Source of the DNA: Candidatus Heimdallarchaeota archaeon | Lineage (GTDB): Archaea > Asgardarchaeota > Heimdallarchaeia > Heimdallarchaeales > Kariarchaeaceae | Length of the DNA stretch: 8,368 nt | Direction of reading: 5' to 3' | NCBI GenBank assembly: GCA_022574115.1 | Contig: JACZSS010000083.1 | Coordinates: 1-8,368 of the forward strand | Part shown: piece by piece, positions 5,683 to 8,368 of the stretch | Layout of the letters: every line of letters starts with the position of its first letter | Position numbering within the stretch: the first letter of the stretch is position 1 | The notes under the pieces: model-generated | Told to the model about the DNA's origin: nothing | The model's database searches: none | What the model saw: only the letters and a program-made list of their open reading frames with translations | Program-made: the position numbers and the translations under genes

Positions 5683-6426
5683 TTATTTCTCTAAGGTGGA
5701 TGCTAAGAACTGTTTAGTTCGCTCTTCCTGCGGATTCTTTAACACTTGATCAGCAGGCCCTTGTTCGACTATTTTTCCTTCAGTCATGTAAATAGCCCAA
5801 TCTGCCACATCTGCAGCAAACCCAATTTGATGCGTAACAACGATCATCGTCATACCTTTATCTGCAAGCTGTCGAATTGTGTCTAGCACATAGCCAATTA
5901 ATTCCGGATCCAACGCAGATGTCGGTTCATCAAATAATATCATCTTTGGATCCATTGACAAGGCTCTGGCAATCGCAACTCGTTGCTTCTGACCTCCGGA
6001 TAATTGCCCTGGATAAAAATCAAATTTATCTCCAAGATCCAATTCATTCAGAATTTTCTTCGCTTGCTTTGTTGCATCCTCAGTTGACATTCCGCGAACC
6101 AATTCAAGTGCTACTGAAACATTACTCAAAACCTTTAAATGAGGAAATAACTCGAAGCTTTGAAATACAAATCCAATTTCGGATCTTATTGAGTTTAGAT
6201 CAACTGAAGGATCCATTATGTCTGTACCATCAAAAATAATCGTACCGCCGGTCGGTTGTTCAAGTCGATTAATGCACCTGAGAACGGTTGACTTTCCAGA
6301 TCCCGATGCACCTACGATCGCAACGACCTCCTTATCGTGGACCTCAAAACTAAGTCCATCTACAGCCTTTACTCCCCCATCAAATTCTTTGAATAAATCA
6401 TCCACTTGAAGGATGATTTTTCCCAC
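5683..6426 (-). CDS. Polar amino acid ABC importer ATPase (GlnQ/HisP type)
   Basis: The 247-residue nucleotide-binding subunit has every motif of an active ABC ATPase: Walker A GASGSGKST (39-47), Q-loop Q89, signature LSGGQ (142-146), Walker B MILFDEP with catalytic E167, D-loop SALD (170-173) and switch His H199. Length and sequence style (VFQSFELFPHL, EQGPADQVLKNP) match the GlnQ/HisP/ArtP group, which powers uptake of polar amino acids through a HisM/GlnP-type permease at the cytoplasmic face. It starts at GTG 6424-6426, five bases after the permease stop codon, with AGGT just upstream; the two genes form an operon. The exact substrate cannot be read from the ATPase. Its 3' end faces rpl44e across 92 bp with no obvious strong terminator. 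Confidence 0.92.
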   Translation of the reverse strand: MGKIILQVDDLFKEFDGGVKAVDGLSFEVHDKEVVAIVGASGSGKSTVLRCINRLEQPTGGTIIFDGTDIMDPSVDLNSIRSEIGFVFQSFELFPHLKVLSNVSVALELVRGMSTEDATKQAKKILNELDLGDKFDFYPGQLSGGQKQRVAIARALSMDPKMILFDEPTSALDPELIGYVLDTIRQLADKGMTMIVVTHQIGFAADVADWAIYMTEGKIVEQGPADQVLKNPQEERTKQFLASTLEK

Positions 6427-6431
6427 GCGAC

Positions 6432-8368
6432 CTATAGATGGCCAGCTCCTAGTCCAGGAATCCGGAGATTACGTTCTATTCTCCTAAGTGTCCGTGTCAT
6501 TGTATAGGTTATAATGAAGTATGTACACGCTACATAAATAAAAGTTCTTGCCCAAAGAAAAGACTGAATAGTTAGGATATTGCCCTCTCTGGTAATTTCT
6601 CTATAACCGATTACCGATAAAAGCGACGAATTCAGGAAGATGTTAACAGATTCGTTCGACAATGGTGGGATAGTAATTCGGATAGCCTGTGGCAGGATAA
6701 TATGTCTCATTGCTTGCAAATTTGTCATCCCAAGTGATCTTGCTGCCTCCATCTGACCCGTGGGTATAGCTAAAATGCCAGATCTAATGATTTCTGATTG
6801 GTAGGCACCGGTATTTAAAGCTAAGGCCATCACAGCTCTCGCAAACAATGTAGGTTTCCAAGCCGATCCGAATTCATTGAGGATCGCCGGTAGTCCAAAA
6901 GCAATGAAACTCAACTGAACTAGTAAAGGAGTATTTCGAAAGAAGTCTGAATAAAAAGTAGCTAATATTTGCAGGGGGCGAATCCGTCCGGTTCTAAAGG
7001 TTGCCATTGTCAGACCCAAGACGAATCCGATCGAAAGTGCCACCACAACTACTTGGAGGGCTGCTATCATACCCGTCAACAAACGAGGAACAGCCTCACG
7101 TGTATAGAATTCTAAATTCTGCCAGTCATCTTCAATTTCAAATATAGGAATTAATCCTCCTCCAGTTGTTGTATAGTACATCAAGTCTCCAACCGCAATG
7201 CCCTTGTCTGCATCTACAAAGGCAATTCCAAAGAAATCCGAAGTGCTGCTTTGACTAAAAGTGGTATCGTTAAGTTTCTGAATTTCGCCCTCATAAGGTC
7301 CACGTAGACCAACGACAGTCTGATTTGCACCTGCGATATAGGCCACACCGTCAATGGGTGAGGTAATATCATACAAATCTTGTGTTGTACTCGATTCCAA
7401 CTCGGTAAATTCTAATCCGAGATTTGTACCAGAGGAAGCCAGGACTAAACCATCATCAGCTGCAATCCACATTCTTGCGGTCAATACACCGACCGTTATC
7501 AAAATATCATTGAGATTTACAGAAACACCACTATTACCAGATCCCCATGTAATACCAGCATCTGTTGTAGATAATAAAAGACCGTTATCCCCTACAATCC
7601 ATCCCACTTTATCATTTAGAAAACTTACGGAATTTAAAATTCCGTCAATTGGAGAGGTTTGAGTTGACCAAGTCTGACCAGCATCACCGGAATAGTAGAT
7701 GGCAGCAGACTCCCCAGTAATCCAAATATTTGGATAGCGTATGTCAATATCTAATAAATTGGCAGTCGTATCTGGAAATGAAGTAGATCTAAGCCAAGTA
7801 GATTCATTTGTTTTGGTCAAAACGTATCCATTTTCACCTACCGCAACATAGAGTCCTTGTTCATATTCAATGGCGTCTAATGATTCCTCACCCTGAAATT
7901 GAAACTGATACCCCTTCGTAAGATCCGCGCTAATGTAGATAGCTCCTGATTCAGATACAACCCAAGTGCTATTATCAATATCAACGATAACGTCTCGGAA
8001 GACTTCGTCTGGAGGATTTTGAACTTCAAACCACCCGAAGAAACGATCCTCATCATCATCTTGAGCAGCAACTTCAATAGCAATTCTTGTTGTCTGGTCA
8101 CCTAGAGCTCCAGTAATTCCAACATTTGTGTTTTCTATAGCTGTGTTACTAGAAGTAACAGTAACTGTAGTACCACTTTCTAAGTTAACTCTGTTAGCAC
8201 CAACACTCACTACTGCAATAATTCCTACAGATTCAAGACTAGACTCGTCAGCAGTATTTACAGCAACCTCAAGTCCTTGTATCTTCTTAGATGCGGATTC
8301 ACTTACTTCTTTGGAATCAGTATTTCCACTTGAGTCTGTTACTCTAATAGTAGCACTAAGATCTGATC
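6432..8368 (-). CDS. Amino acid ABC permease fused to an extracellular seven-bladed YCF48-like beta-propeller (5' end outside window)
   Basis: The frame is open from the TAG at 6432 to the right edge, giving 644 visible residues (numbered from 8366). A GTG at 8210 falls inside coding sequence and is not the start. Residues 1-115 are Ser/Thr/Val-rich beta sequence (ATIRVTDSSGNTD near the edge), suggesting Ig-like domains. Seven propeller blades follow at about 125-156, 162-196, 203-238, 243-280, 284-325, 330-366 and 377-404; the clearest carry VGDNG..L.STTDAG.TW as in YCF48/HCF136 proteins. After WQNLEF comes a complete HisM/GlnP-type permease (about 415-644) with five membrane segments and the EAA loop EAARSLG through LPQAIR (540-563) that docks the ATPase. 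An N-out orientation puts the propeller outside the cell. The ATPase gene follows five bases downstream. No substrate-binding protein is in view; the propeller may assist or partly replace one, but this is inference. Confidence 0.88.
   Translation of the reverse strand, partial: SDLSATIRVTDSSGNTDSKEVSESASKKIQGLEVAVNTADESSLESVGIIAVVSVGANRVNLESGTTVTVTSSNTAIENTNVGITGALGDQTTRIAIEVAAQDDDEDRFFGWFEVQNPPDEVFRDVIVDIDNSTWVVSESGAIYISADLTKGYQFQFQGEESLDAIEYEQGLYVAVGENGYVLTKTNESTWLRSTSFPDTTANLLDIDIRYPNIWITGESAAIYYSGDAGQTWSTQTSPIDGILNSVSFLNDKVGWIVGDNGLLLSTTDAGITWGSGNSGVSVNLNDILITVGVLTARMWIAADDGLVLASSGTNLGLEFTELESSTTQDLYDITSPIDGVAYIAGANQTVVGLRGPYEGEIQKLNDTTFSQSSTSDFFGIAFVDADKGIAVGDLMYYTTTGGGLIPIFEIEDDWQNLEFYTREAVPRLLTGMIAALQVVVVALSIGFVLGLTMATFRTGRIRPLQILATFYSDFFRNTPLLVQLSFIAFGLPAILNEFGSAWKPTLFARAVMALALNTGAYQSEIIRSGILAIPTGQMEAARSLGMTNLQAMRHIILPQAIRITIPPLSNESVNIFLNSSLLSVIGYREITREGNILTIQSFLWARTFIYVACTYFIITYTMTRTLRRIERNLRIPGLGAGHL

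Noticed and set aside
5877..6239. 120-codon open frame on the + strand
   Set aside because: It is antisense to the ABC ATPase, whose motifs are complete.
6432..8210. GTG at 8210 as the start of the ABC permease
   Set aside because: The frame stays open and compositionally similar to the window edge, so the GTG is internal.

Overview
This is an AT-rich archaeal chromosome segment. The archaeal call rests on ribosomal protein L44e (a family shared by archaea and eukaryotes), a GxxD-type archaeal prepilin/preflagellin peptidase, TATA-like boxes about 30-40 nt ahead of several start codons with little Shine-Dalgarno signal, and frequent TTG/GTG starts. A marine Thermoplasmatota-type archaeon (Marine Group II/III) is my best guess, from gene style only; no marker here fixes the lineage.

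Layout, left to right. At 138-596 (-) lies a small two-helix membrane protein with a lysine-rich tail. At 722-2188 (-) lies a shikimate-pathway-derived locus: a type I dehydroquinase-like ORF (1430-2188) followed, in the same reading frame, by a shikimate-dehydrogenase-like ORF (722-1408). Read through, the two make one AroD-AroE fusion interrupted by two in-frame stops (TAA, then TGA six bases later) inside the AroE domain. Both domains have also lost most catalytic residues. At 2288-4695 (-) a four-helix membrane protein with QW-like alpha/alpha-toroid repeats overlaps a prepilin peptidase by one base. At 4787-5140 (-) is a three-helix membrane protein, divergent from rpl44e at 5285-5590 (+). 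At 5683 to the right edge (-) is an amino-acid ABC importer module: a GlnQ-type ATPase preceded by a permease whose N-terminus carries Ig-like sequence and a seven-bladed YCF48/HCF136-type beta-propeller. That permease gene runs off the window.

How the genes may work together. The ABC permease and ATPase form an importer core; no substrate-binding protein is visible, so the propeller may shape substrate capture or anchor a partner outside the cell. The toroid protein and the prepilin peptidase are translationally coupled and probably act together at the membrane, possibly in pilin/archaellin maturation. The AroD/AroE-like pair most likely no longer performs shikimate chemistry.

The two most unusual items are the split, active-site-depleted AroD-AroE locus and the beta-propeller/ABC-permease fusion. 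No tRNA, rRNA, CRISPR array or insertion sequence was seen.
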